This document shows, one piece after another, positions 43,411 to 52,500 of a DNA stretch of 64,000 bases. The position numbers were made by a program, and so were the translations under genes. Source of the DNA: JBAXQQ01 sp037131695 (GTDB taxonomy: Bacteria; Armatimonadota; Hebobacteria; CAIYQO01); NCBI GenBank assembly GCA_964638715.1, contig CAZWZF010000001.1, positions 166,129 through 230,128 on the forward strand, written 5' to 3'. The stretch's first letter is position 1. Each line of letters begins with the position of its first letter. A model generated the notes under the pieces. The model was not told where the DNA came from, did no database searches, and was given only the letters and a program-made list of their open reading frames with translations.

Positions 43411-45057
43411 TTATTTATTAGATAGAACTCCATATATTGTATCCCATCGTTTCGACATATCTTCACGATACATGGCAGGTTCAAAACCCATTTTTAGATA
43501 TACTGATATTGCAGGAATACGATGGTCATCAGTAAGCAGGAATATATATAAATATTTCATTTCCAATATTCGTTTGATTACTGCCGTACAAACAGCATAA
43601 CCTAATCCCTTTCCTTTGTGCTCGGGATCTGCCGCCACCCAGGATAACTCTGCAGCATTAGGCCAACCGAAATTGCAATTATGCAAACCATGAGCAGTCG
43701 CAACAATTTTCTTTGTAGCTATATGTTCAATAACAAAGAAACAATTGGGGAAAGCCAAACGATTAACTTCTGTGACTTTCTCTGCTTTCCAATAATCAAA
43801 ACCTGCTTTAATCATTAATTGCAGATATTGTTCTTTATCATTTTCATAATCAAATTGCCGTAAAACGTAACCTTCCGGTATATTTATAGCTCCAGCAGTT
43901 TTATTTTTAGGCCATGTCATCCGTAACTGCGAAGGCGGCAATTCATTAATTGCCCATTTTCTCGAATCAGGAACAATCACCCAATTATTATTTAGAATAG
44001 CCTGCTGCGATATTAATCCCGGCAACGTCATATCCATTGCCTCATGAATGCCAATTTTAGGAGCACATTCACCACGTATTGCCGATAAGAAATCACGGAT
44101 AATCAGGTAGTCGCCACCACCATGACCATATTTATAAAGATGATCATCACGCCATTCAATCGGCAAATATTTATTGGCAAGCTCATTAACATTCATCAAA
44201 GCGTCTAAATTCAGCCAATTCATATTGCTGTTTATATTGCGAAGCCAAATTTTATCAGCATCCCCTGCCCCGCGGCTTGATTCAAACACACCATCGCATC
44301 CTTGTAAAATATGATTATTGCATGCATGAGGACGGTCAGAAAGCATGTCTACCCGGATTTTTATCAGCCTCCCCTGTTCTGTTTTGCATAGCATGACCGG
44401 AGATTCTTGCTGATACTCGTTTCCTCTTATATCTACATGATGATGTCCCCCGCCTTCACAACATACACGAGCCACCCTGTCACCAGTCATCCACTGCAAT
44501 ATCGGTCCAAGACTATGTGTACCATAAGTAATACCATCAATTCCTGTCTGCCATTTTCTGCGCCAGGGAGTTTCTTCATTCAACTCTTTCAATTCATGCA
44601 GATATTCCCCCTCGGCATAATATACATCACCGAATAATCCTTGTTTTACCAATTCAGTAATCAGCATTACAGTTTTTGTGTATATATAATTTTCTGCCAT
44701 CATATATATTGACTTTGTATTAACCGCACATTCTGTTAATTTTTTACACTCATCAATTGTTACTCCTGCTGTTACTTCACAAAGTGCGGCTTTACCAGCA
44801 GACAATGCTTTTATTGATTGATCAGCATGAAATTGCATGGGGGTACCGATAATTACTGCATCGATATCTGCATTTCTGAGCATTTCATCATAATCACAAT
44901 ATGCCTCGGGAGCACCGAATGTATCAGCAGCTTGTAATAATTTTTCAGCATCAATATCACAAACAGCTTGAATTATTGCACCATTCAATTCTAAAGCATC
45001 TTTAAAATTGCCACCACGACCGCCTGCTCCCGCAATGCCTACTTTGATTTTCTCCAT
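43411..45057 (-). CDS. Gfo/Idh/MocA-type oxidoreductase fused to a GNAT acetyltransferase domain
   Basis: A 548-residue two-domain protein. Residues 1-~370 are a Gfo/Idh/MocA (GH109-like) NAD(P)-dependent dehydrogenase: KVGIAGAGGRGGNF Rossmann motif, AVIIGTPMQFHADQSIKAL, AALCEVTAGVTIDEC, and a substrate region with GGGHHHVDIRGNE and KYGHGGGDYLIIRDF. After a linker, residues ~395-548 are a GNAT fold with the acetyl-CoA loop AADPEHKGKGLGYAVC and a terminal YLKMGFEPAMYRED. Fusion of the two in one frame is unusual; both halves look complete. AAGGTGAC precedes the ATG. It lies four bases after ispH in a ridA-ispH-this operon. Substrate unknown; sugar or amino-sugar chemistry is the family norm. 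Confidence 0.85.
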   Translation of the reverse strand: MEKIKVGIAGAGGRGGNFKDALELNGAIIQAVCDIDAEKLLQAADTFGAPEAYCDYDEMLRNADIDAVIIGTPMQFHADQSIKALSAGKAALCEVTAGVTIDECKKLTECAVNTKSIYMMAENYIYTKTVMLITELVKQGLFGDVYYAEGEYLHELKELNEETPWRRKWQTGIDGITYGTHSLGPILQWMTGDRVARVCCEGGGHHHVDIRGNEYQQESPVMLCKTEQGRLIKIRVDMLSDRPHACNNHILQGCDGVFESSRGAGDADKIWLRNINSNMNWLNLDALMNVNELANKYLPIEWRDDHLYKYGHGGGDYLIIRDFLSAIRGECAPKIGIHEAMDMTLPGLISQQAILNNNWVIVPDSRKWAINELPPSQLRMTWPKNKTAGAINIPEGYVLRQFDYENDKEQYLQLMIKAGFDYWKAEKVTEVNRLAFPNCFFVIEHIATKKIVATAHGLHNCNFGWPNAAELSWVAADPEHKGKGLGYAVCTAVIKRILEMKYLYIFLLTDDHRIPAISVYLKMGFEPAMYREDMSKRWDTIYGVLSNK

Positions 45058-45061
45058 TTTG

Positions 45062-45895
45062 TCACCTTATCTTTTTTAAATATTCTGTGACTTCATCAAT
45101 CAGCCATTCTGGTGTAGATGCACCGGCCGTGATGCCTATTTTCTTCATTCCCAAAATTGATTCGATATTAATCTCATCAGCAGTTTCAATTAAATATGTG
45201 TTATGACATATTTCACGACAAACTTCAGCCAGACGATTTGTATTGCTGCTTTCACGACCACCAATTACGAATACTGCATCAACTAACTTTGCCATTTCAC
45301 GAGCAGCTTCCTGGCGGTCTCTTGTAGCACGACAAACGGTGTTTTCAATACAATATTTTTGAAATTTTTCTTTAATAGCAGATGTGATGGCATGAAATTC
45401 ATTTTCATTTACTGTTGTTTGTGCTATCACACCTGGAGAAATATTTGCAGGAAGTTCCATCACATCAGCAACAGAAGAAATCACTTTTGCTGGTTTCTTT
45501 AAATATCCCAATATTCCCTGTACTTCAGGATGATTATGATGTCCTATTATAACAATATCATATCCGGAATTTTCCAGGTGTTGTGCGATTGATTGCGATT
45601 TTGCAACCACTGGACAAGTCGCATCTATAATTTTAATTCCTTTGTTTTTTAATTCATCAAAAATTTCAGGCCGTGCTCCATGTGCCCGAACAATAGCAAT
45701 ACCATTTTTAACATCATCAACAGATTTTACAGATGCTATGCCAACAGATTTTAAACGTGAAACTTCTTGCGGATTATGTACTAATGACCCGAGAGTTCTG
45801 ACCTGAACATTTTCTTCTACTGCTTTCTCAGCAAGGTCAATAGCTCTGCGAACACCAAAACAAAACCCGCAAACTTTGGCTCTTATGACTTCCAC
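45062..45895 (-). CDS. ispH: 4-hydroxy-3-methylbut-2-enyl diphosphate reductase
   Basis: The final enzyme of the MEP isoprenoid pathway, reducing HMBPP to IPP and DMAPP with an iron-sulfur cluster. The 277 residues retain the three cluster cysteines: Cys12 in CGFCFG, Cys94 in DATCP and Cys188 in TVCRATRDRQ. AQTTVNE and GGRESSNTNRL are also diagnostic. The start is GTG, overlapping the RidA stop by one base (TAGTG), so translation is coupled. The Gfo/Idh-GNAT gene follows four bases on. No other MEP genes are in the window. Confidence 0.96.
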   Translation of the reverse strand: MEVIRAKVCGFCFGVRRAIDLAEKAVEENVQVRTLGSLVHNPQEVSRLKSVGIASVKSVDDVKNGIAIVRAHGARPEIFDELKNKGIKIIDATCPVVAKSQSIAQHLENSGYDIVIIGHHNHPEVQGILGYLKKPAKVISSVADVMELPANISPGVIAQTTVNENEFHAITSAIKEKFQKYCIENTVCRATRDRQEAAREMAKLVDAVFVIGGRESSNTNRLAEVCREICHNTYLIETADEINIESILGMKKIGITAGASTPEWLIDEVTEYLKKIR

Positions 45896-46356
45896 TATTT
45901 CACTTCCACTATTAATTCTATCTCAACACAGCTATCTAATGGCAATGAAACAGCACCCAAGGCTAAGCGTGCATGAACACCATTATCACCAAATATTCTG
46001 CCTAATAATTCGGACGCTGGATTTAATACGGCAGGATGTGCGTTAAATGCAGGAGTGCATGAAATATGGCCAGCCAACCGAACTATACGAACAATATTAT
46101 CAAGGCCATAATATTCATTCAAGATTGAAACTGCATTTAAAATTGACTGCTGAACAGCTTTTCCTGCATTATCAATATGAATATTAAAACCTAATTTACC
46201 AGTGTATTCAGCAGGTAATTTACCATCAACCAAAGGTAAAATTCCGCTTAAAAACACCAGGTTGCCAGTTTTTACTGCTGGCTGATAAACCCCCAACGGT
46301 TTTGGCGCTGGTGGTAAAGTAATGCCTTTTTCTTTTAAAGAATCAATAATACTCAT
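45895..46356 (-). CDS. RidA/YjgF family protein
   Basis: A 153-residue RidA-superfamily protein (enamine/imine deaminase type). GVYQPAVKTGNLVFLSGILP, ILNAVSILNEYYGLDNIVRIVRLAGHIS and HARLALGAVSLPLDSCVEIELI match the long-form group, which is related to but longer than canonical RidA. The arginine of canonical RidA's active site aligns near HARLALGA. GAGGGGGA precedes the ATG. It is first in the ridA-ispH-Gfo/GNAT operon. Canonical RidA protects PLP enzymes from aminoacrylate; this subgroup's role is less clear. Confidence 0.85.
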   Translation of the reverse strand: MSIIDSLKEKGITLPPAPKPLGVYQPAVKTGNLVFLSGILPLVDGKLPAEYTGKLGFNIHIDNAGKAVQQSILNAVSILNEYYGLDNIVRIVRLAGHISCTPAFNAHPAVLNPASELLGRIFGDNGVHARLALGAVSLPLDSCVEIELIVEVK

Positions 46357-46447
46357 GATGTCCCCCTCTAACTATAATCTTTCTTCTTTTTCGATAATTA
46401 ACCTGCGCATAGCAGGATATTTGGTATTAATTATAGAAAATATTTGT

Positions 46448-47140
46448 GTGAGTGAAAACTACTTAAAACTTTTCGGATTTACAATATCAAGTGCTGTTAT
46501 AACTGCGCTTTTTTTTCTTATAACCAGGCCAGATATTCAAAGAAAAGAAAATATTATTACTCATGGAAACCCTGAAATATCGAATATAGCTTTCACTTTT
46601 GATGATGGACCGAATCCCTTATGGATGCCATTACTTGCAAATACTTTATCAAGCAATCATGCAAAAGGAACATTTTTTATAGTTGGTAAAGAAGCGGTTA
46701 TCTACCCGGAAATAGTTCGGCAAACCAATCTTCTTGGACATCAGATTGCATCACATAGCATGAATCATCCTCAAAATCCCAATTTATCAGGATTATCTAA
46801 AAAAGCTGTTTTAAAAGAGATAAGTGACGCGGATAAAATGATTGGCAAAATATGCGGCAATAATAAGTTGGTTTTTCGTCCTCCTGGAGGAGGTATTAAC
46901 CAGACCGTATTGGAAATAACTCAAAAATTAGGTTGCAGAATTATATGGTGGAGCAATACCGCGAGTGATTTTGATACTTTACCTGTTAATACAATTATCG
47001 ACCGCATTGAAGAAGACTCCAGACCAGGTGCAATATTATTGTTGCATCAGAGAAAGTATACTATTGCCGCATTAGAGAAATATTTTACAAAAAAAGTACC
47101 GGAATATAATTATGTTACTGTGCAGGAAATGGTAAAATAA
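46448..47140 (+). CDS. Membrane-anchored polysaccharide deacetylase (NodB domain)
   Basis: A carbohydrate esterase family 4 enzyme, about 230 residues from a GTG at 46448. After an N-terminal membrane span (LFGFTISSAVITALFFLIT) all NodB motifs are visible in order: FTFDDGPNP (catalytic and metal Asp), HSMNHP (metal His residues), FRPPGGGIN, IIWWSNTASDFD and AILLLHQR. It probably removes acetyl groups from peptidoglycan or another envelope glycan, outside the cytoplasm. The start is uncertain: an ATG at 46322 is open but overlaps the divergent ridA, and no strong ribosome-binding site is seen. A small membrane protein follows after four bases. Confidence 0.85.
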   Translation: MSENYLKLFGFTISSAVITALFFLITRPDIQRKENIITHGNPEISNIAFTFDDGPNPLWMPLLANTLSSNHAKGTFFIVGKEAVIYPEIVRQTNLLGHQIASHSMNHPQNPNLSGLSKKAVLKEISDADKMIGKICGNNKLVFRPPGGGINQTVLEITQKLGCRIIWWSNTASDFDTLPVNTIIDRIEEDSRPGAILLLHQRKYTIAALEKYFTKKVPEYNYVTVQEMVK

Positions 47141-47144
47141 ATAC

Positions 47145-47507
47145 ATGACAAATATTGATATACCTACATTAAAAAGAAAGGATTGGCCAAGTACTAAGAT
47201 TCCAACAGGATTATCTTTACTTGTCATAATTACAGGATATCTGTTATTTAAATTTTTCTTGCTGCCTCCTGACAAAATTTGGGGTGGCAAAATCCATGAA
47301 AATGAATACTGGGCAATAATGACAACTCCAACCCAGGATACCAGTAAGGCTATTACCGTAAATAATCCCTCACCCGCAGGAAATACCAATTTAATTAATC
47401 CGCCTGTTTATAATAAAGCAAACCATAGCGTTAATCGCGGCAGTGATGCAGACTTGCGTGCTTACCCATTAGCTCCTGTAGGTACACCTCCAGAAATAGC
47501 AGAATAA
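47145..47507 (+). CDS. Small single-span membrane protein of unknown function
   Basis: A 120-residue protein with one hydrophobic segment (about 22-40, GLSLLVIITGYLLFKFFLL) and a polar Pro/Asn-rich C-terminal half with no recognisable motif. It is probably anchored with the tail outside. It starts four bases after the polysaccharide deacetylase gene, so it is likely co-expressed and may assist that enzyme. Only the coding context supports it; no family is recognised. Confidence 0.5.
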   Translation: MTNIDIPTLKRKDWPSTKIPTGLSLLVIITGYLLFKFFLLPPDKIWGGKIHENEYWAIMTTPTQDTSKAITVNNPSPAGNTNLINPPVYNKANHSVNRGSDADLRAYPLAPVGTPPEIAE

Positions 47508-47566
47508 ATAATTCTGCAATAATCAATCCATATCCTTAAAAAAATTGTGTTAATATTTTGCACATG

Positions 47567-47596
47567 TTGACATATTCGGTTTAATTCAGGTATAAT
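47567..47596 (+). promoter_or_regulatory. Consensus sigma70-type promoter of the HTH-leuA gene
   Basis: TTGACA (47567-47572) and TATAAT (47591-47596) are perfect hexamers 18 bases apart. The start is expected near 47603, about 20 bases before the leuA ATG. The ATTCGGTT repeats overlap its spacer, the -10 and the start region. Confidence 0.8.
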
Positions 47597-47613
47597 TCGG
47601 TTATAATTCGGTT
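47574..47613 (+). repeat. Helically phased ATTCGGTT repeats over the HTH-leuA promoter
   Basis: Exact ATTCGGTT octamers begin at 47574, 47595 and 47606, and a two-mismatch copy (ATTCAGGT) begins at 47584. Steps of 10, 11 and 11 bases place every copy on the same face of the DNA helix. They span the -35/-10 spacer, the -10 and the transcription start. The obvious reading is a cooperative operator, possibly for the HTH domain encoded just downstream. Confidence 0.6.
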
Positions 47614-47623
47614 GGAGATGAAA

Positions 47624-49420
47624 ATGCCAGAAATTGTAGTTAAAATCGACAGCCTGCGAGAGGTATTACGGCGCCGCAATATTAGCCAGGCAAAACTTGC
47701 CCGGATGATTGAATGCAGCGCCAGCTATCTATCAGAACTGTTGCAGAGAAAATATACCCCCTCGCCCGAAATCCGCGAGAAAATCCTGAATGTTTTAAAC
47801 AGTGCAGATTATTCTGGTCACCCGCAAGTAAATTGGAGTGATCTATTTGAAACCGGTGATGCCGGAATGGAGAAAAATATGTCCCAGAGAATTATTATTT
47901 TTGACACTACTTTGCGCGATGGCGAACAATCACCTGGCGCAAGCATGAATATTGAAGAAAAAGTTGAAGTTGCCCGTCAATTAGCCAGATTGGGAGTTGA
48001 TGTAATTGAAGCAGGTTTCCCTATCTCATCTGACCGCGACTTTGAAGCAGTTAACTTGATTGCCCGCGAAGTGAAAGGACCAATTATAGCAGGCTTGTGC
48101 CGTGCTAATGATAAGGATATCCGTCGGGCTTATGAAGCTGTTGCGCCTGCTGAACGAAAACGTATTCATACTTTTATCGCAACATCTGATATTCACATGG
48201 AACACAAATTGCGCAAAACCCGTCCAGAAGTTTTAAAGATGGCGATAGATGCTGTAAAATTGGCAAAATCATTATGCGACGATGTCGAATTTTCAGCAGA
48301 GGACGCCACCCGCAGCGATATCGATTTCCTGTGTGAAATAGTTGAAGCTGTCATTGCAGCAGGAGCCACTACGGTTAATATTCCTGACACCGTCGGATAT
48401 GCTATGCCGGATGAATTTGGCAAATTGATTGCTACAATTAAAACTCGCGTTAAAAATATCGACCAGGCCGTTATATCTGTCCATTGCCATAATGATTTAG
48501 GTTTGGCAGTTGCAAATTCACTGTCTGCTATCCGCAATGGTGCCGGACAGGTAGAATGTACTATAAATGGTTTGGGAGAAAGAGCCGGAAACGCATCAAT
48601 TGAAGAAGTGGTAATGGCATTAATTACCCGCCAGGATTCATTTGGTGTTACTACAGGTGTAAACTCAAAAGAAATAATGCGCAGCAGTCGTTTGATAAGC
48701 GATATAACCGGCATTCAGGTACAACCAAACAAAGCGATTGTCGGTGCCAACGCGTTTGCCCATGAATCCGGCATACATCAGCACGGAATGCTGGCAAACA
48801 GCAAAACTTATGAAATCATGAATCCAGAAGATGTAGGTGCCGGCGAAACGAAAATTGTTATCGGTATCCATTCTGGAAAACACGCTGTTTTGCGCAAACT
48901 GATGGAAATGGGGTATGAATTAGATGATGTCCAATTGGAAAAGATTGTCCAAAGAGTCAAAGTGGTGGCAGAAAAGAAAAAAGAGGTTACTGAACGCGAT
49001 TTGGAATCAATTGTAACTGATGAAGCAACAATGGTTGACGAACAATTCAAACTCGATTACCTGCAGGTAATTTGTGGAACAAGTACGATACCATCGACTG
49101 TAATCCGTATTTTACATAATGAAGAGGAAATTACAAAAGTTGCCATCGGAGTTGGGTCCATAGATTCATTATATAAAGCTATAGACGAAGCAACAGCCTT
49201 GCCGCATAGATTAGTCGATTATATTGTACACTCTATCAGCGGCGGTACTGACGCTATCGGAGAGGTAACTGTTAGAATTGCTGATGAAAATGGACGTATT
49301 TTCAATGGACGCGGTTCTTCAACAGATATCATCGAATCATCCGCGAAAGCGTATATTCATGCATTAAACCGTCTTGCCACGCAAAACCCGACCATTAATC
49401 CTCAACATGATACTTTATAA
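47624..49420 (+). CDS. leuA: 2-isopropylmalate synthase with N-terminal Cro/C1-type HTH domain
   Basis: 598 residues. Residues ~86-598 are a complete LeuA, which condenses acetyl-CoA with 2-oxoisovalerate in leucine synthesis: FDTTLRDGEQSPGASM, HCHNDLGLAVANSL (metal His residues), INGLGERAGNASIEEVV, HESGIHQHGM, and a C-terminal regulatory domain ending GRGSSTDIIESSAKAYIHAL. Residues ~8-60 are an added helix-turn-helix of XRE/Cro-C1 style (SQAKLARMIECSASYLSELLQ). The start at 47624 is fixed by GGAG six bases upstream; the longer TTG frame is rejected. A second GGAG-N6-ATG at 47869-47881 could yield the 513-residue enzyme alone, the normal LeuA length. Autoregulation through the phased repeats upstream is inferred. 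Leucine feedback at the C-terminal domain is the family norm. Confidence 0.92.
   Translation: MPEIVVKIDSLREVLRRRNISQAKLARMIECSASYLSELLQRKYTPSPEIREKILNVLNSADYSGHPQVNWSDLFETGDAGMEKNMSQRIIIFDTTLRDGEQSPGASMNIEEKVEVARQLARLGVDVIEAGFPISSDRDFEAVNLIAREVKGPIIAGLCRANDKDIRRAYEAVAPAERKRIHTFIATSDIHMEHKLRKTRPEVLKMAIDAVKLAKSLCDDVEFSAEDATRSDIDFLCEIVEAVIAAGATTVNIPDTVGYAMPDEFGKLIATIKTRVKNIDQAVISVHCHNDLGLAVANSLSAIRNGAGQVECTINGLGERAGNASIEEVVMALITRQDSFGVTTGVNSKEIMRSSRLISDITGIQVQPNKAIVGANAFAHESGIHQHGMLANSKTYEIMNPEDVGAGETKIVIGIHSGKHAVLRKLMEMGYELDDVQLEKIVQRVKVVAEKKKEVTERDLESIVTDEATMVDEQFKLDYLQVICGTSTIPSTVIRILHNEEEITKVAIGVGSIDSLYKAIDEATALPHRLVDYIVHSISGGTDAIGEVTVRIADENGRIFNGRGSSTDIIESSAKAYIHALNRLATQNPTINPQHDTL
47869..47881 (+). 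promoter_or_regulatory. Internal ribosome-binding site inside HTH-leuA
   Basis: GGAG (47869-47872), six bases, then ATG (47879) encoding MSQRIIIFDTTLRDG, exactly where standalone LeuA proteins begin. The spacing is identical to that of the full-length start (47614-47626). It suggests two products from one frame: HTH-LeuA and plain LeuA. Confidence 0.45.
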
Positions 49421-49441
49421 TTTAAATAAGTAGAAAAATAT

Positions 49442-49472
49442 AAAAAGAGGTAACTTTTGTTACCTCTTTTTT
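49442..49472 (+). terminator. Intrinsic terminator after leuA
   Basis: AAAAAGAGGTAAC and GTTACCTCTTTTTT form a stem with a TTTT loop and a T run. Confidence 0.93.
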
Positions 49473-49520
49473 ATTTTTTTTCAGAATATTTCTTTATCAC
49501 ATCAAAATTATCATAAAATT

Positions 49521-49543
49521 ATTGTATAATATCATTATACAAT
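49521..49543 (+). promoter_or_regulatory. Perfect inverted repeat overlapping a -10 box, upstream of the adhesin gene
   Basis: ATTGTATAAT and ATTATACAAT, ten bases each with a three-base spacer. The left arm contains TATAAT (49525-49530), placing a candidate operator directly on the promoter of the gene starting at 49567. No convincing -35 is seen. Confidence 0.45.
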
Positions 49544-49566
49544 ACCTAATTATACAGGAGACTGGG

Positions 49567-52500
49567 ATGATTACAAAACTCAATATCCGTCTGTTAATAT
49601 TATTAACATCAATTTTCCTTGCCGTTTCAATATTTGCACAAGTGCCAAAACATACAACATTGAAACGCGGGTCTTCCACAATACCTGCCGGAAAAGTTGC
49701 ATTTGTACAAGGTGCAAACCTGATTATTTACGATACTTCTACACAATCCAGGCAAACAATTGCTTCAAATAATCCATTGTCTTTATTCACTTGTGGTGGC
49801 GGTAAAATAACTTATACTACAACATCAACTTTATCTGATGTTTTTGTGGTTCCTATTGATGGTTCAGGGAATACTTTGGATACTGGCAAATCAGGTTTTG
49901 TACCGACAATAAGTCCGGATGGAAGTAAAATTGCCTATGTTGAATATCCAGGAATGAACCTTGCCATAATGAATTCCGATGGTACTGGAAACCAGTCTAT
50001 ATCTACAATTTTCCCATCACCAATAAAAATGCAATGGGTACCCGGAAGCAGCAATACAGAAATTTCTTATATCAGTTCAGGTAAAATAATTAAATATAAT
50101 ATCAATACGCAAGCTACTACTGAATACACTTTACATACAGATTTTAATGTAGAAATTAACCCGGATGATTTTTTCTGGAAACCAGATGGCTCAGCTTTTG
50201 TTTATTCAGGCAGCAGTAATAAAGTCTACATATATACAGTAGCTACATCTGCTAATACTTTGCAGACAGAGGTAACTTCAAATACTGCACCGATGGTAAA
50301 ATGGCAACCAAATGGCAGCAATGCATCATATATAACAGCAACAGGATTAACGCTTTATAATCCATCAACAACAACTTATTCAGCGGATATTACTGCTTTT
50401 GCGTCATCAGCAGGTTATGACTGGACGCAGGATTCTAATAATATCGCTTATTCTGACCCAAATACAAAACTGACTATTTTTAACATTTCAACAGGTATCA
50501 GTACAGCGTTGCAAGAATACAGCTTAGCACAGGGAGGAATGGCAGATATATTAGGTGTTGCATTACCACAATGGATTCCGGGAAATGCAACTGCAGCTAT
50601 TACCTCTATTTCACCTAAATCGGCTATTGATAATCAAGGAATTATTAATATAACTGTTAATGGACGTAACTTTCCAACTAACCCGCAGATAAAATTATCA
50701 GCTTCGATCACAAGTTTTACAGCAAGTTCGATAGTATCTTCATCTGACACACAGATTGTATTCCAAATAGATGCAAACTCTTTACCATCAAACGTTTATA
50801 GTGTTGATGTTTATGATTCTACCGGTAAACTTGCAATCAGCGAAGTAATAGGATTAACTGTGACACATGCGAATCAAGCACCAGTTATTACACCAAGTAC
50901 AATTTCTGATATTCCTGTTAATGAGGATTCCGGTCCATATTCATTTAACGTGACAATTAAATCAGGTGGTCCGTTAGATGCCGGTCAAACAATACAAGTA
51001 ATCCCATCAAGCGATAACACAGCACTTTTAGGTGACGTTAGTTTTGTTTCAATCGATACCTTAGGATTATATAAAATTACTATTACTCCTGCGGCAAATA
51101 AATCAGGGGTTGCTAATTTTACCGTAAAGATAAAAGATAACGGTGGTACATTGAATGGTGGTATAGATACAACAACGGTAAGTTTTAAATACACAGTGAA
51201 TCCAGTTAATGACCCGCCATCCTTTGATACTATTGCTGATGTGATAGCTACTGATAGTTCTCCGAAAACTATTATCCTGACAAATGTAATTGCAGGTCCA
51301 GCTGATGAAGCATCACAAACACTTACATTCCACGCTACATCAAGCCTGGCGACTTTATTGCCTGATCCAATAATAAGTAAAAATGTACTGACAGGAAATT
51401 GGGAACTTGTTCTAAATCCAATAGTTGTAGCGACAAGCAAAACAGCAAAAGTAACAATAATGCTGCAAGACAATGGCGGCACTGCAAATGAAGGGGTTGA
51501 TTCATTCGTAAGTTCATTCAACTTTACAGTTAATCCGATAAATATCGCTCCGAATTTCAATACTATTCAAGAAACTACAATTTTTGAAGATAACCCTTTA
51601 AGTATTACCGTTTCAGGATTAACTGTTGGAAATAGCGCAGAAGATGCGGTACAAACATTATCTGTAACTGCCACTTCAAGCAACACTGGTATAATTACAC
51701 CGTCAGTCACAATGATAACAGGTGGTTTTAAAATTACCGGTACGCCGACAGCAAATGCTAATGGTACAGTACAAATAACTGTTAAAGTCAAAGACAGTGG
51801 CGGAACTTTAAATGGCGGTATTGATACATTCACTCAAACTTTTAACTTAGATATAACTGCTGTTAACGATGCGCCCAGTTTTAGCAATACATTGTCAGAT
51901 ATAACTACATCTCAAAACATACCGATTAACATTGTTATGACTGACGTTACAGCTGGCGGCAACGGAACTGAAAGCAGTCAAGCATTAACATTTTCGGCTA
52001 TAAGCAATACTCCGGACCTTGTTCCAAATCCAACATTTACTTATTTAGAAGGTATTTGGACAATGACAATTTCTCCCATTGCTAATGTAGTAGGCTTTTC
52101 TGATATTGATGTAATTTTAACAGACGATGGCGGAACTGCAAATGGCGGAATTAATAGTTATGTTAAAAGATTTAGATTTACCCATATTATTATTAATACA
52201 CCGCCAAGTTTTGATGTTATTCCTGATCAGGTAATGAACGAAGATAGCACTTTAAATGTTAATATTACTAACATTAAGGCTGGCTCTTCAGATATTGAAC
52301 AATTAACTCAACAAGTCACAATTACAGCTACAACGGGAGATCTGACGATAATGGATCCTCCTGTTATTACCTCAGCAACAGGTTCATTTGAAATGAAATT
52401 TACTCCTAAACCTAACGCAAATGGTGTCGTAACGATAACTGTTATTGCAAAAGATAATGGCGGAATAGAAAATGGTGGCGTTGATACCGCACAGCAGGCT

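Noticed and set aside
47508..47611. T-box or leucine leader-peptide attenuator before leuA
   Set aside because: Only about 20 bases lie between the predicted transcription start and the ATG, too short for either.
47612..47623. Four-residue extension of HTH-leuA from a TTG
   Set aside because: It contains the GGAG ribosome site for the ATG at 47624.
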